From a virus, in IMG/VR virus record IMGVR_UViG_3300033150_002199, positions 1 through 31,272 of that record: DNA of 31,272 bases; one strand, written 5' to 3'. Shown piece after piece: positions 15,877 through 24,112 of this stretch. Positions within the stretch are counted from its first letter, which is position 1. Every line of letters begins with the position of its first letter. The notes beneath the pieces are model-generated. The model was given only the letters and a program-made list of their open reading frames with translations. It had not been told where the DNA came from and did not search any database. The translations under genes were made by a program, and so were the position numbers.

Positions 15877-16875
15877 ATGGAGGATATATTTGATACCTTA
15901 AATAGTCTTGGCTATGGTGAGAAAGTTACAAAAGAGCAAGTTCCTCGTATTTCTACAGGAATATATGCGCTCAATAAAATAATTTCGGGGTCGATTTATG
16001 CCGGCATCCGTGGCGATAAAATGCTGGCGTTAGCTGGGCCAAGCAATTCAGGTAAGAGCTATGTGCTTGCTAACTTAGTTCGAGAAGCCCAGGCATCTGG
16101 CCTTCTTCCAATATTATTCGACTCTGAAAGTGCTGTAGATGGTGAGTATTATGAGCGGATTGGTGTAGATCTGGATAAATTATATCGAGTCCCCGTTATG
16201 ACAGTGGAAGAGATAAAGTTTCGATTTGTGGAAATAGTTGATGCAATAATGGAAAAGCATCCTGGGGTTAAGCTATTTGTGGGACTTGATAGCCTTGGTA
16301 ACATGCCATCAAGCAAAGAGATATCTGACTCTGTTAGCGGCAATCCTGCAGGAGATATGGGTACACGTGCTAAGGCAATAAATAGTTTATTTAGAGTAAT
16401 TGGGGCATATATGGGAAAGTATAAATTTCCGTTTGTATTTATAAATCATGTCTATATGGATCCATCATCGATGTCATCTCGGGGCATAATGTCAGGGGGC
16501 ATGCGACCGATATATAATAGTTGGGTGATATTATATTTTACGCGCAAAAATTTAAAGCGGGGATCGGATAGAGTTGGGTTGACAATGAAAATAGTCGCAA
16601 CAAAAAATCGTGATGTACCGGAAGAGCAACCAGTCGAAATTGAAGTAAACTTTAAAAATGGTATAAGTCCATATTCGGGATTACTCGACGATGCTAAGCG
16701 ATTTGGATTAATAAAAGCGCATGGAGCATGGTACACAAATATTAAAGAAGAAAAGAAGTATAGACGCGATGATCCGGAATTGTGGTTGCCTATTATAGAT
16801 GAGTTAGATAAAAAGCTCCGAGCGGAAAACCAATATAGTATTACGAATATTGATAATATAACGGATGGTGAATGA
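15877..16875 (+). CDS. uvsX: UvsX-like RecA/Rad51 family recombinase
   Basis: This is the strand-exchange recombinase for recombination-dependent replication and repair. Walker A is GPSNSGKS at 54-61. A Walker B-like strand reads LFVGLDSLGNM, and a later FPFVFINHVYM strand matches the motif following the L1 region. An L2-like glycine-rich stretch is SRGIMSGGMRP. Length from ATG 15877 is 332 residues, near T4 UvsX (391) but shorter. That ATG has AAGGAG upstream that overlaps the polymerase stop (TAAGGAG); a longer in-frame reading to 15793 lies within the polymerase gene and is rejected. Confidence 0.93.
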   Translation: MEDIFDTLNSLGYGEKVTKEQVPRISTGIYALNKIISGSIYAGIRGDKMLALAGPSNSGKSYVLANLVREAQASGLLPILFDSESAVDGEYYERIGVDLDKLYRVPVMTVEEIKFRFVEIVDAIMEKHPGVKLFVGLDSLGNMPSSKEISDSVSGNPAGDMGTRAKAINSLFRVIGAYMGKYKFPFVFINHVYMDPSSMSSRGIMSGGMRPIYNSWVILYFTRKNLKRGSDRVGLTMKIVATKNRDVPEEQPVEIEVNFKNGISPYSGLLDDAKRFGLIKAHGAWYTNIKEEKKYRRDDPELWLPIIDELDKKLRAENQYSITNIDNITDGE

Positions 16876-18254
16876 TGCCAGATTCCCTTGAGGAATTTGA
16901 ATTTGATACTGATTTTGAAATTTTAATATTGGCTGGGGTGCTAAGGCATTCCAGATACTCTAAGCGTGTTATTTCGAAATTAAAAAATACATACTTCGAA
17001 AATGTTAATATTGGTAGATTGGTAGAAATAATTCGAGATTACGTCGATGAATATAGCAAGCTACCACAAGCTAAAATGTTAGTAGTAATGCTGAAGAATG
17101 CCTTTGATAATGAGCAACTTCTCAAGGAGCATTTTCAAGTCTTACATGAAGCAATGACCGTGGATTTTAATTTTGATAATGGATTTGATTGGCTCTTAAA
17201 TAAAACAGAAAAATTTATACAGCTATCCGCACTAAAATTGGCTATTATCAAAAGCTTTGATTATATAGAAAAGGGCAAATTAACTGCCATAGAACCCGAG
17301 ATTAGAGATGCACTCTCGATAACATTTGATGAGAATATCGGAATACATTATTTCAATGATGTAGTGACTCGGTATGAAAAGAAGCATGAAACAGAGCGAG
17401 TTATTCCGACGGGGTTGATAAATCTTGATAAGATAATCCGAGGCGGTTGGCATGAAAAAAGTTTGGCTGTTATTACTGGGGCGACAAGTGCAGGGAAAAC
17501 TTTGATTATGCATAATTTTGCAACTGCTGTTGCATTGAAAGGATTTGATGTAGTGTATCTTTCCCTGGAGTTATCGGAAGATGAACTAAGCCAGAGAATC
17601 GATGGTCGAGTCGCGAATATTGCTATCAAAAATTTGATAGATTGCGAGGAACAGGTTATACAGCGCATTATGTCTCGTGGAAAACATGCTGGTAATTTTG
17701 TTATAAAGGAATTTCCACCAGGATGCCTGACAACAACTGATATCGATGGTTATTTAGCGGACTTGGAACTTAAGGCTGGTTTTAGGCCGGATTTAATTTT
17801 TGTGGATTATATTGGTTTGATGCTGCCTTCACGACCCACAAAATATTCTAATAGTTATTTTGATATGAAGCGAGTAGCGGAAGAGTTACGTGGGTTATCG
17901 GTCCGATATAAAGTGCCAATAATAACGGCAAATCAAGTTAATCGTGGTGGTTATGGGGGAGATATCCGCCTCGAGCATGCAAGTGATAGCATGGGAATTC
18001 CAATGACTGCGGATATTGTAATTTCGGTATTTGAAGATGATGACAATGATGATATAATTATAGGCAATGTTAATAAAAATCGTTTTGGTAGAAAGGGGAA
18101 GCATTTCAAAATGTTAGTAGACTGGGATACGTTAACAATTGTTGATGCTGATGACGATATTTCGGTGTCGGAAAAGCAGATTACTGATAAGGTGCATAAG
18201 TTACTAAGCACCGGGACGCCATCGAGAAAAACTATTGATGAGGAAATTATATAA
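16872..18254 (+). CDS. 41: gp41-like replicative DNA helicase (DnaB family)
   Basis: This is a RecA-fold hexameric 5'-3' helicase that unwinds DNA at the fork. The N-terminal domain (1-160) is helical. The motor domain has ERVIPTGLINLDKIIRGG leading to Walker A GATSAGKT at 203-210, a DnaB-type VYLSLELSEDELSQRI, Walker B LIFVDYIGLM, PIITANQVNR and an arginine-finger segment NKNRFGRKG. Length (460) matches T4 gp41 (475). It overlaps uvsX by 4 bases (ATGA). The next gene starts on its stop codon. No intein interrupts it, although helicases of this family are frequent intein sites. Confidence 0.95.
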   Translation: MMPDSLEEFEFDTDFEILILAGVLRHSRYSKRVISKLKNTYFENVNIGRLVEIIRDYVDEYSKLPQAKMLVVMLKNAFDNEQLLKEHFQVLHEAMTVDFNFDNGFDWLLNKTEKFIQLSALKLAIIKSFDYIEKGKLTAIEPEIRDALSITFDENIGIHYFNDVVTRYEKKHETERVIPTGLINLDKIIRGGWHEKSLAVITGATSAGKTLIMHNFATAVALKGFDVVYLSLELSEDELSQRIDGRVANIAIKNLIDCEEQVIQRIMSRGKHAGNFVIKEFPPGCLTTTDIDGYLADLELKAGFRPDLIFVDYIGLMLPSRPTKYSNSYFDMKRVAEELRGLSVRYKVPIITANQVNRGGYGGDIRLEHASDSMGIPMTADIVISVFEDDDNDDIIIGNVNKNRFGRKGKHFKMLVDWDTLTIVDADDDISVSEKQITDKVHKLLSTGTPSRKTIDEEII

Positions 18255-18550
18255 TGACTAATGAAAGAAGTCCATTGAAAAAAATGGTGATAAGCGAAAT
18301 CGCAGAGAGATTTAATACGACACCATCAACGGTATCGCTAACAATTTCGGCTGGTATAAATCATATGGTTGAAAAATTAATGTCGGAGTTTGATATTTTC
18401 GATATTGTAATTGCGTTGGCGTTATATTTAGGAACCGACGTCGAAAAGATATATAAGAAGTTAGATAATGAAAAGAAACGTTTACTTCGAATAGAAGCAA
18501 CGAAAATCTTTGGACTCGATGATGATGCGGGAGATGGAGATCTATTTTAA
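18254..18550 (+). CDS. Small helical protein in the gene 33 position, possible late-transcription coactivator
   Basis: The protein has 98 residues. The N-terminus has a helix-turn-helix-like stretch (ISEIAERFNTTPSTVSLTI). The middle, MVEKLMSEFDIFDIVIALAL, vaguely resembles T4 gp33 (IIEKMVEEFGMSYLEATTAF). The C-terminus is acidic and ends GDGDLF. In T4 the order is 33-59-32, and here this gene is followed by gp59-like and gp32 genes. T4 gp33 links RNA polymerase to the sliding clamp by a hydrophobic acidic C-terminus, which this tail would imitate. The alternative is a DsbA-type DNA-binding protein. Start and stop codons overlap both neighbours (TAATG). Confidence 0.55.
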   Translation: MTNERSPLKKMVISEIAERFNTTPSTVSLTISAGINHMVEKLMSEFDIFDIVIALALYLGTDVEKIYKKLDNEKKRLLRIEATKIFGLDDDAGDGDLF

Positions 18551-19182
18551 TGACGGTTTACGATGTATATGTTGCTTATTATCAGGCTCGGTGGCAAACT
18601 GGCCGAGTTCCATCTGTTGATGCGTTCAATAATAGAGCGGATAGGTCAATATTTAGTCGATTATATTATAAATGTTTAAAAAACAACATAAATACACCAG
18701 AAAAACTTCGAAGATTTTTTGGGCGAATTGCTAATGATATAAGATCGGATGAGAATGCTAATTGGTATCCAAGAAAGTTCTTATCAGATGAATACTTTAA
18801 GAAGCAAAATGAACATACATCGCTCCAAACCCTCAACAAAAAATATTATAATCTCCTTAGAAAATCGCAAAGATTTATCAATGAATATATTATAATTAAT
18901 AACATATCTATACGAGAATATTTTGCCCCACCATCGCGGGTGAGGTTGCCGGATTTTGTTTATCACTATAAGCAAGGGCATATAATGGAAGAATTTATAG
19001 TGTGGTATGGCGGGTTAGATACTGCACGCAGTATTCCTATAGCAAAGCAATTATTAAAACCACTTTTTAAAAAGGAGTCTATTATTATTGACCGGATAGA
19101 GACCGATCCTCAAATAAAAGATATAGTAGATAGCTTTAATAAAAGCAGAGTACATATCGTACAGGAGGTGCAAAATGGTTAA
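18550..19182 (+). CDS. 59: gp59-like replicative helicase loader
   Basis: The protein is basic and helical, with 210 residues; T4 gp59 has 217. Shared elements are FGRIANDIRSDENANWYPRK near the middle of the N-terminal half (T4 LVANQDAWIGD), SIREYFAPPSRVRLPDFVYH (T4 SAFKEIFEYNPKVQSSYIF) and HIMEEFIVWYGGL (T4 IISFETFILLDSF). gp59 loads gp41 onto gp32-coated forked DNA. Position between the gp33-like and gp32 genes is the same as in T4. It starts on the stop of the preceding gene and overlaps gp32 by 8 bases. Similarity is recognised by eye and is modest. Confidence 0.7.
   Translation: MTVYDVYVAYYQARWQTGRVPSVDAFNNRADRSIFSRLYYKCLKNNINTPEKLRRFFGRIANDIRSDENANWYPRKFLSDEYFKKQNEHTSLQTLNKKYYNLLRKSQRFINEYIIINNISIREYFAPPSRVRLPDFVYHYKQGHIMEEFIVWYGGLDTARSIPIAKQLLKPLFKKESIIIDRIETDPQIKDIVDSFNKSRVHIVQEVQNG
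19163..19170 (+). promoter_or_regulatory. Strong ribosome binding site for gp32
   Basis: AGGAGGTG ends a few bases before ATG 19175 and is the best Shine-Dalgarno match noticed in the window. High translation fits gp32, which is needed in stoichiometric amounts to coat single-stranded DNA. Confidence 0.75.
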
Positions 19183-20203
19183 GTCGTTTTTGGATAACTT
19201 TGATGTTCTTAAGGCCGACCTGAAAAAGCAAGCCGAAAAGAAGCAAGGGGCAACTGATGACCGAATGTGGAAGCCGGTTTTGCCTAAAGGTGAATCTCAA
19301 GTCGAATATCTAATACGGTTTTTGCCATATGACACTGGTATTGGAGGCTTTGAAAGCGGGCAACCATGGATTCGCAGATTTGTGCATTTTATTCGAGCAA
19401 ATCCATTGGATAAGCAAGGCCCGGTGATGTTTCAACTTTGTCCTAATACTTTTGACATGGAATGCCCAATTTGCAATTATGCGCGGCGGCTGTATAATAC
19501 TGGAAATCCCGTCGATGAGAAAAAAGCAGGGGCTTGGTATCGAAAACGTCGGTACGCTGCGAATATACTAATTATAGATGATCCGGTTAACCCGGAAAAT
19601 AATGGTAAGGTATTTATATATGAATTTGGCACAAAGATACACGACATATTAGTTGCTGCTATAAAAGATGACTTGTGCTTCTTTGATTGGCTGGAAGGCC
19701 GCAATATGAAGTTGGTATTAGCAGAGGTTGGTGGGTTCAATAATTATGGCTCATCTCGGTTTGCTGTTAATAATAGTGCGGTTGCGGATGGCGATGAGGA
19801 AGATATAGCAAAAATTGCGGATCAGCGCTATGATCTTATGAAGATTTTCTGTGATATTAACTCTCTTGAAGATTACTCTACCATTGAGCAAGCCTTTAAT
19901 GCATTTATTGGAATATCTTCCGCGGAGGCCAATGTACAAAGGAAGCAAGATAAGCAAAACCAAAAAGATGATGATGTGGTAGAAATACTTGAAAATGAGT
20001 TAGAGTCTCTGTTAACTAGAACGGGTGATAACACCGATGATAATAAAGCCACAGAAGGAATATCATCAGAGGTAGAGTCTGATGAGTTTGATAATAATGA
20101 TGATAATGATGATAATGATGATGATAATGATAATGATGATGCATTTTCCATGGATATTGACGCCCTTGCCGCGGAAATTGAAAATATTGACCTAGATGAT
20201 TAG
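19175..20203 (+). CDS. 32: gp32-like single-stranded DNA-binding protein
   Basis: This protein coats single-stranded DNA during replication and recombination. The basic N-terminus (LKADLKKQAEKKQ) serves cooperativity in the family. The zinc site H71, C89, C97, C100 (FVHF, LCPNTFDMECPIC) matches the T4 gp32 pattern H64, C77, C87, C90. A conserved core follows (YRKRRYAANILIIDDP). The C-terminus from about residue 275 is very acidic, with a long Asp/Asn run (EFDNNDDNDDNDDDNDND) and a final IENIDLDD. It acts as the partner-binding tail. The 342-residue length is slightly above T4 (301), mostly through this tail. Confidence 0.93.
   Translation: MVKSFLDNFDVLKADLKKQAEKKQGATDDRMWKPVLPKGESQVEYLIRFLPYDTGIGGFESGQPWIRRFVHFIRANPLDKQGPVMFQLCPNTFDMECPICNYARRLYNTGNPVDEKKAGAWYRKRRYAANILIIDDPVNPENNGKVFIYEFGTKIHDILVAAIKDDLCFFDWLEGRNMKLVLAEVGGFNNYGSSRFAVNNSAVADGDEEDIAKIADQRYDLMKIFCDINSLEDYSTIEQAFNAFIGISSAEANVQRKQDKQNQKDDDVVEILENELESLLTRTGDNTDDNKATEGISSEVESDEFDNNDDNDDNDDDNDNDDAFSMDIDALAAEIENIDLDD
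20086..20141 (+). repeat. GAT/AAT low-complexity tract in gp32 tail
   Basis: The DNA here is built almost only of GAT and AAT codons in short tandem units. It encodes the Asp/Asn run in the gp32 acidic tail. Such tracts can vary in length by slippage without breaking the frame. Confidence 0.8.
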
Positions 20204-20215
20204 GATGGTTATATA

Positions 20216-20914
20216 ATGTCTGGTAACACTAAATGGAAATCTTTGCATGAAAAAATATTTAAGGCGGCATGCAAATGTAGAGCATGTGACCTTTGCAAAT
20301 TTCGCGCGCAAGTTGTACCGGGGACATATAATACATCTACGAATTCCAAACCCACTATAATGTTTATAGGGGAGGCCCCGGGGAAAAACGAAGATGCTCA
20401 GGGTCAACCTTTTTGTGGTCGCGCAGGTGAAATCCTCACAACCGTTCTTAAGGATGTAGATTTAATACCTAAGAGCGCAAGCAATTGGGCGGCCGCCACT
20501 AATTCTTCTATTTATATTACTAATGTTGTTAAATGCCGCCCTCCAAAAAATCGTACGCCACGAGATGAGGAAATTTTGCAGTGCTCTACGTTTTTGCGAA
20601 TGGAGTTCCAATTAATACGACCTAAGCTTGTTGTTTTGCTTGGAACAACGGCAGTGACCGCCATTAAATTAGCGTTTAATGCAGTAGGTAAATTTAAGCG
20701 GGATATACTTTACCGACATATAGACCTATCTTATAATGGAAAGAAAATAGGAAGATTTCCCATAATACATATTTATCATCCAGCATATGTATTGCGCAAA
20801 GGTGGTGCCTCAGAGGTCTTGTCGGTACCTTTAAACCAAGCACTCGTTGACTTAAACTTAAAACCCAATGATATGAAGGGAGATGTTGAATGTCTACTGG
20901 AAAATCTGTTTTAG
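20216..20914 (+). CDS. Family 4 uracil-DNA glycosylase with iron-sulfur cluster
   Basis: This enzyme removes uracil from DNA. Motif 1 is GEAPGKNEDAQGQPFCGRAG at 52-71, the FeS-binding cysteines are probably C24 and C27 (with C21 nearby), C107 in NVVKCRPPKNR and C123, and the C-terminal motif is HPAYVLRKG. A strand VVLLGTTAV lies between. The 232-residue length is normal for the family. It sits between gp32 and the sliding clamp, where T4 has no such gene. It ends CLLENLF, a likely clamp-binding tail; clamp binding is known for archaeal glycosylases of this type. The gene overlaps the clamp gene by 25 bases. Confidence 0.92.
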   Translation: MSGNTKWKSLHEKIFKAACKCRACDLCKFRAQVVPGTYNTSTNSKPTIMFIGEAPGKNEDAQGQPFCGRAGEILTTVLKDVDLIPKSASNWAAATNSSIYITNVVKCRPPKNRTPRDEEILQCSTFLRMEFQLIRPKLVVLLGTTAVTAIKLAFNAVGKFKRDILYRHIDLSYNGKKIGRFPIIHIYHPAYVLRKGGASEVLSVPLNQALVDLNLKPNDMKGDVECLLENLF

Positions 20915-21675
20915 ATTGGAAGGCTATATTTAAAGATGACAAAGCAATACAGAACTTTACTTATGCGCTTAGTTGGTTAGATAGTATTATAAGGGGCGCC
21001 GGTATAATCTTAAATATTACTAAGGATAAAATTTTCATAAATGCCAAAGATATAACCGGGACTGTATGGTGTCATGTTGGATTTGATCCTTCATTAATAT
21101 TTGATATATACGAACTTAGCGGCAACGACATTTTGAAAATAGGGATTTATAAGCTTGGTGAATTTGCTAATTTATTGCGGCTATTTGGAGGCAAAACTAC
21201 TATTAGCTTTAAAGGAAATATGTTCTTGGTATCTGATAATAATAATGGTAGTGCGCTTAAATATCTTGCATCGCATAAAAATATTATTGATGAAGGCAGA
21301 GATCCAGCCGATGTAAATCCTAAAAAAATTGGATGGTGGAGCGAACAATTTGTACTTGAAGATTCCATAAAATCTAAAATTGCGAGTAGTATGAATGCTA
21401 TGGCATCAGATACGATAAATATTTGTTCCGAAGATGGAAATAGTGTAATATATGAAATTACCAGTGCGGGGGCCATGTCCAATATAATGCGAATCAACTC
21501 AGATACTCAATGTGGTGGCACTGGGCAAACGTGCTTTAAGACGTTGTCCATCCAAGATGTATTGAAAGCCGCATCTCACATGGAAGTTAGATTGGGAAGC
21601 AAGGGCGGTATGTTTGTAATAGAGTTATCGGAAATTTGCCATGTTAGAGTTCTAATTCCGGCGAGTATCCAATAG
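20890..21675 (+). CDS. 45: gp45-like sliding clamp
   Basis: This is the DNA polymerase processivity clamp, also a late-transcription activator in T4. It has 261 residues (T4 gp45 has 228), and the sequence is a run of predicted beta strands and short helices (TKDKIFINAKDITGTV, GIYKLGEFANLLRLFGG, KTTISFKGNMFLVSD) in two similar halves. No catalytic motif is expected. Identity rests on this pattern and on its place directly before the two clamp-loader genes, as in T4 45-44-62. GGAG precedes ATG 20890, inside the glycosylase gene. Confidence 0.85.
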   Translation: MSTGKSVLDWKAIFKDDKAIQNFTYALSWLDSIIRGAGIILNITKDKIFINAKDITGTVWCHVGFDPSLIFDIYELSGNDILKIGIYKLGEFANLLRLFGGKTTISFKGNMFLVSDNNNGSALKYLASHKNIIDEGRDPADVNPKKIGWWSEQFVLEDSIKSKIASSMNAMASDTINICSEDGNSVIYEITSAGAMSNIMRINSDTQCGGTGQTCFKTLSIQDVLKAASHMEVRLGSKGGMFVIELSEICHVRVLIPASIQ

Positions 21676-21689
21676 AGATAGGAGCGACA

Positions 21690-22610
21690 ATGCAATCGAT
21701 TGGAATATGGAATGAGAAATATCGGCCGATGTGTATAGATGATGTTGTGTGTAATGAAGCCCACAAGGCTCAATTTAAATCTTATATTCAATCGAGGACA
21801 TTACCACATTTGCTATTCTCTGGAATCCAGGGGGCTGGGAAATCAACAACAGCAAAAATATTGGCAAATAATATTACAAATGCCAGTCTCTATATTAATG
21901 CATCGGATGAGACAGGCATAGATGTTGTGCGAAATAAGATTAAAGACTTTGTCACGACCCAATCTCTTGACGATATCCAGATTGTAATTCTAGATGAATT
22001 TGATTATTTTACCGTCCATGCACAAGCCGCGCTTAGAGATGTCATGGAGCGGTTTCATGGTAATTCTAGATTCATATTAACTTGTAATTATATTCAGCGT
22101 GTCTTAGACCCGATAATATCGAGATGCCAGGTATATGAGTTTACTGGTGGAAGCAAACGTGATGTAGCCAAGCGATGTTTGCAAATTTTGAAATCTGAAA
22201 AGGTAGAGTATGAGGCTGCCAACGTTGCGGATATAATTTCGGCATATTTTCCAGATATTAGAAGCATTATTAATGCATTACAGCAATTATCGGTACCAGA
22301 TAAAACTGGGCGACTTATTTTGCGTCCACATAAAGAGATGCATGAGAAAACGGATAGGTTTATAGCATGGATTAAAGGAAAAAATCTAACAGCAATTCGA
22401 ACAGAATTGGCAAGCCGCAATTATAGTTATCCCGAGTTATATCGGTATATCTTTGACCACGTTTCTGATATTGTTAGCGATAGACATAAGCAACTTGATA
22501 TGTATGTGGTCATAGCCGAGTATATGTTTAGAAATTCTCAAGTAGTTGATCCGGAAATTAACTTTTCCGCGTGTATGATAGAAATCATGAGGATATTAGG
22601 TAATGAGTAA
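21690..22610 (+). CDS. 44: gp44-like clamp loader ATPase subunit
   Basis: This RFC/DnaX-type AAA+ ATPase opens the sliding clamp. It starts with the RFC box EKYRPMCIDDVV, then LPHLLFSGIQGAGKST (Walker A at 45-52), Walker B ILDEFDYF at 100-107, LTCNY sensor 1 and the SRC arginine finger at 144-146 (IISRCQVYEF). The 306-residue length is close to T4 gp44 (319). AGGAG precedes ATG 21690. It overlaps the gp62-like gene by 8 bases. Confidence 0.95.
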   Translation: MQSIGIWNEKYRPMCIDDVVCNEAHKAQFKSYIQSRTLPHLLFSGIQGAGKSTTAKILANNITNASLYINASDETGIDVVRNKIKDFVTTQSLDDIQIVILDEFDYFTVHAQAALRDVMERFHGNSRFILTCNYIQRVLDPIISRCQVYEFTGGSKRDVAKRCLQILKSEKVEYEAANVADIISAYFPDIRSIINALQQLSVPDKTGRLILRPHKEMHEKTDRFIAWIKGKNLTAIRTELASRNYSYPELYRYIFDHVSDIVSDRHKQLDMYVVIAEYMFRNSQVVDPEINFSACMIEIMRILGNE

Positions 22611-23010
22611 GAAAAAAAATCCATTATTTGAGGTTTTGGATGATATAACGCGCCATAAGCGAGGCGATAAGGTAGAAGAAGTATCTTCAAACGCTGTTAG
22701 CCAATATATGTTGCTACGTTTTTTATCTATGGATGCGTCGTTGTTGAGTGTAGTATCGTTCCTTAATAAATATCAGGGGCTTTTAACCGATGTCCAAATG
22801 TATCGGTTGTTGTTGGCTATAATCCCAAAATATCGACAGAAGAAGTATTTTAAGTACATTCGCCGATTTCATGCCAAAGATGATAAATTGATAGAATTGT
22901 TGGCGAAGCATTTGCGAATATCGAATAGTAAGGCGCGAGAATATATGGATTTATTATCTACGGCTAAAAAAGAGGAAATTAGGCAGTGGTTTGGTGGAAA
23001 AATAGATTAA
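22603..23010 (+). CDS. 62: gp62-like clamp loader small subunit
   Basis: This 135-residue protein is the non-ATPase partner of gp44. The segment YRLLLAIIPKYRQKKYFKYIRR is the recognisable core (T4 gp62 has LMAAVPRGKRYGKWAKL), preceded by a helical QYMLLRFLSMD region. The protein is shorter than T4 gp62 (187). It ends KKEEIRQWFGGKID, and the DNA for this tail exists a second time, decayed, beyond the methyltransferase gene. Position after gp44 supports the call. Confidence 0.8.
   Translation: MSKKKNPLFEVLDDITRHKRGDKVEEVSSNAVSQYMLLRFLSMDASLLSVVSFLNKYQGLLTDVQMYRLLLAIIPKYRQKKYFKYIRRFHAKDDKLIELLAKHLRISNSKAREYMDLLSTAKKEEIRQWFGGKID
22933..23005 (+). repeat. Left (intact) copy of the gp62 3' end
   Basis: This stretch of the gp62 gene recurs at 23970-24056. 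The best-conserved part, 22957-23005 against 24007-24056, differs by about four substitutions and one inserted base by eye. The two copies are direct repeats flanking the methyltransferase gene. Confidence 0.8.
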
Positions 23011-23066
23011 TTGATATGGAAAAATACCGCGGATATGGAATTATACGAAAGTAAAGTAAGAGGGGA

Positions 23067-23897
23067 TTGAATTTGTGCATTGACGAAATCTATTTGGGAG
23101 ATTGCGTAGAGGGCATGAAAAAACTTCGCGCAGAAACTGTATCGCTGATTATTGCCGATCCCCCCTTCGGTATTGATTTTAAGGCGAAGCGACGTACTTA
23201 TAGTCGTACGGAATCACACGTACTCAAGGGATATAGGGAGATAGCACCTACAGATTATTTCACCTTTACGAAGAAGTGGATGAAGGAGGCGTTTAGGCTC
23301 CTTAAGGAATCAGGTAGTATGTTTGTATTCTCGGGGTGGAACCGCCTCCGAGATATTCTAAATGCCCTTCATGAAACCGACTTCATTACAATCAATCATA
23401 TTATCTGGAAATACCAGTTTGGTGTAGCGACACGCCGGAGATTTGTTACATCACACTACCATTGTTTGTACGTTTGTAAAAACGATAAGAAACGTAAGTT
23501 CTTTCCTTATGTAAGATTCGGCAAAGAAGAGCGTGACGCCAATGGTAAAAGTCTCCACTATCGCGACAAAGAGGACGTTTGGCAAATAAAGCGCGAATAT
23601 TGGCATGGGAGTTTGACGACCCCGACTAAACTTCCCTTAGAGCTTATTAAGAAAATTATACTCTACACCAGTGAGGAGGGGGATTTGGTTTTGGATCCAT
23701 TTTTGGGTTCCGGCCAGGTTGCCGTAGTGAGTAAGATGCTGAAAAGGCACTACCTGGGCTTTGAAATAGTAAAGGAATATTATGATTTCGCAAGGGCGAG
23801 GTTGGAATCGGACGCATACCGTATAGCATCGATTCCAGAGGGGCAAACATGTGTGAAGACTTCCGACCTCTTTGGTACTACAGAAAACGCATTATGA
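23067..23897 (+). CDS. Beta-class DNA methyltransferase (adenine-N6 or cytosine-N4)
   Basis: The protein has 276 residues if it starts at TTG 23067. TTG 23073 is better spaced from the AGGGGA ribosome site; no ATG is near. The catalytic motif DPPFGID is at 31-37 and the cofactor motif DPFLGSGQVAV at 210-220. This order (IV before I) defines the beta class. A KRHYLGFEI strand follows. No restriction endonuclease lies beside it, so it is an orphan modification enzyme; the target base and site cannot be read from the sequence. It interrupts the T4-like 62-regA order, looks less AT-rich than its neighbours, and is bounded by a duplicated gp62 end, all pointing to acquisition. TSDLF occurs near its C-terminus but 7 residues remain after it. 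Confidence 0.9.
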   Translation: MNLCIDEIYLGDCVEGMKKLRAETVSLIIADPPFGIDFKAKRRTYSRTESHVLKGYREIAPTDYFTFTKKWMKEAFRLLKESGSMFVFSGWNRLRDILNALHETDFITINHIIWKYQFGVATRRRFVTSHYHCLYVCKNDKKRKFFPYVRFGKEERDANGKSLHYRDKEDVWQIKREYWHGSLTTPTKLPLELIKKIILYTSEEGDLVLDPFLGSGQVAVVSKMLKRHYLGFEIVKEYYDFARARLESDAYRIASIPEGQTCVKTSDLFGTTENAL

Positions 23898-24112
23898 TAG
23901 AGGAGATAAGCAAGTTCTAATATTCGAACATCACTATCTTGCTATGGACTTGTACTTTGAATTATTATTGCGCACGAATATATGAATTTACTATATACAT
24001 AATACGTCTACGTCTAAAAAAACAGGAAATTAGGCAGTAGTTTGGTGGAAAAGTAGGTCAGATAAAACATATATAATATTAGTATGTGGTATTAATAATG
24101 TAAGGGGATGAT
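23898..24112 (+). other. Non-coding stretch holding a decayed gp62 fragment
   Basis: This 215-base gap follows the methyltransferase. Its first part has a 6-bp inverted repeat (AGCAAG...CTTGCT, about 23908-23935). The second part is the gp62-like remnant. An AGGGGATG site at the end serves regA. No ORF with a credible start is seen. Confidence 0.6.
23970..24056 (+). pseudogene. Decayed duplicate of the gp62 3' end
   Basis: The sequence matches 22933-23005, with an insertion of about 14 bases near 23992-24005. It has an extra A in the A-run that shifts the frame, and the TGG of the QWFGG stretch is now TAG. It cannot be translated as gp62. It marks the right border of the inserted methyltransferase segment. 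Confidence 0.75.

Noticed and set aside
23067-23897. Restriction-modification system
   Set aside because: No restriction endonuclease or specificity gene lies beside the methyltransferase; neighbours are gp62 and regA.
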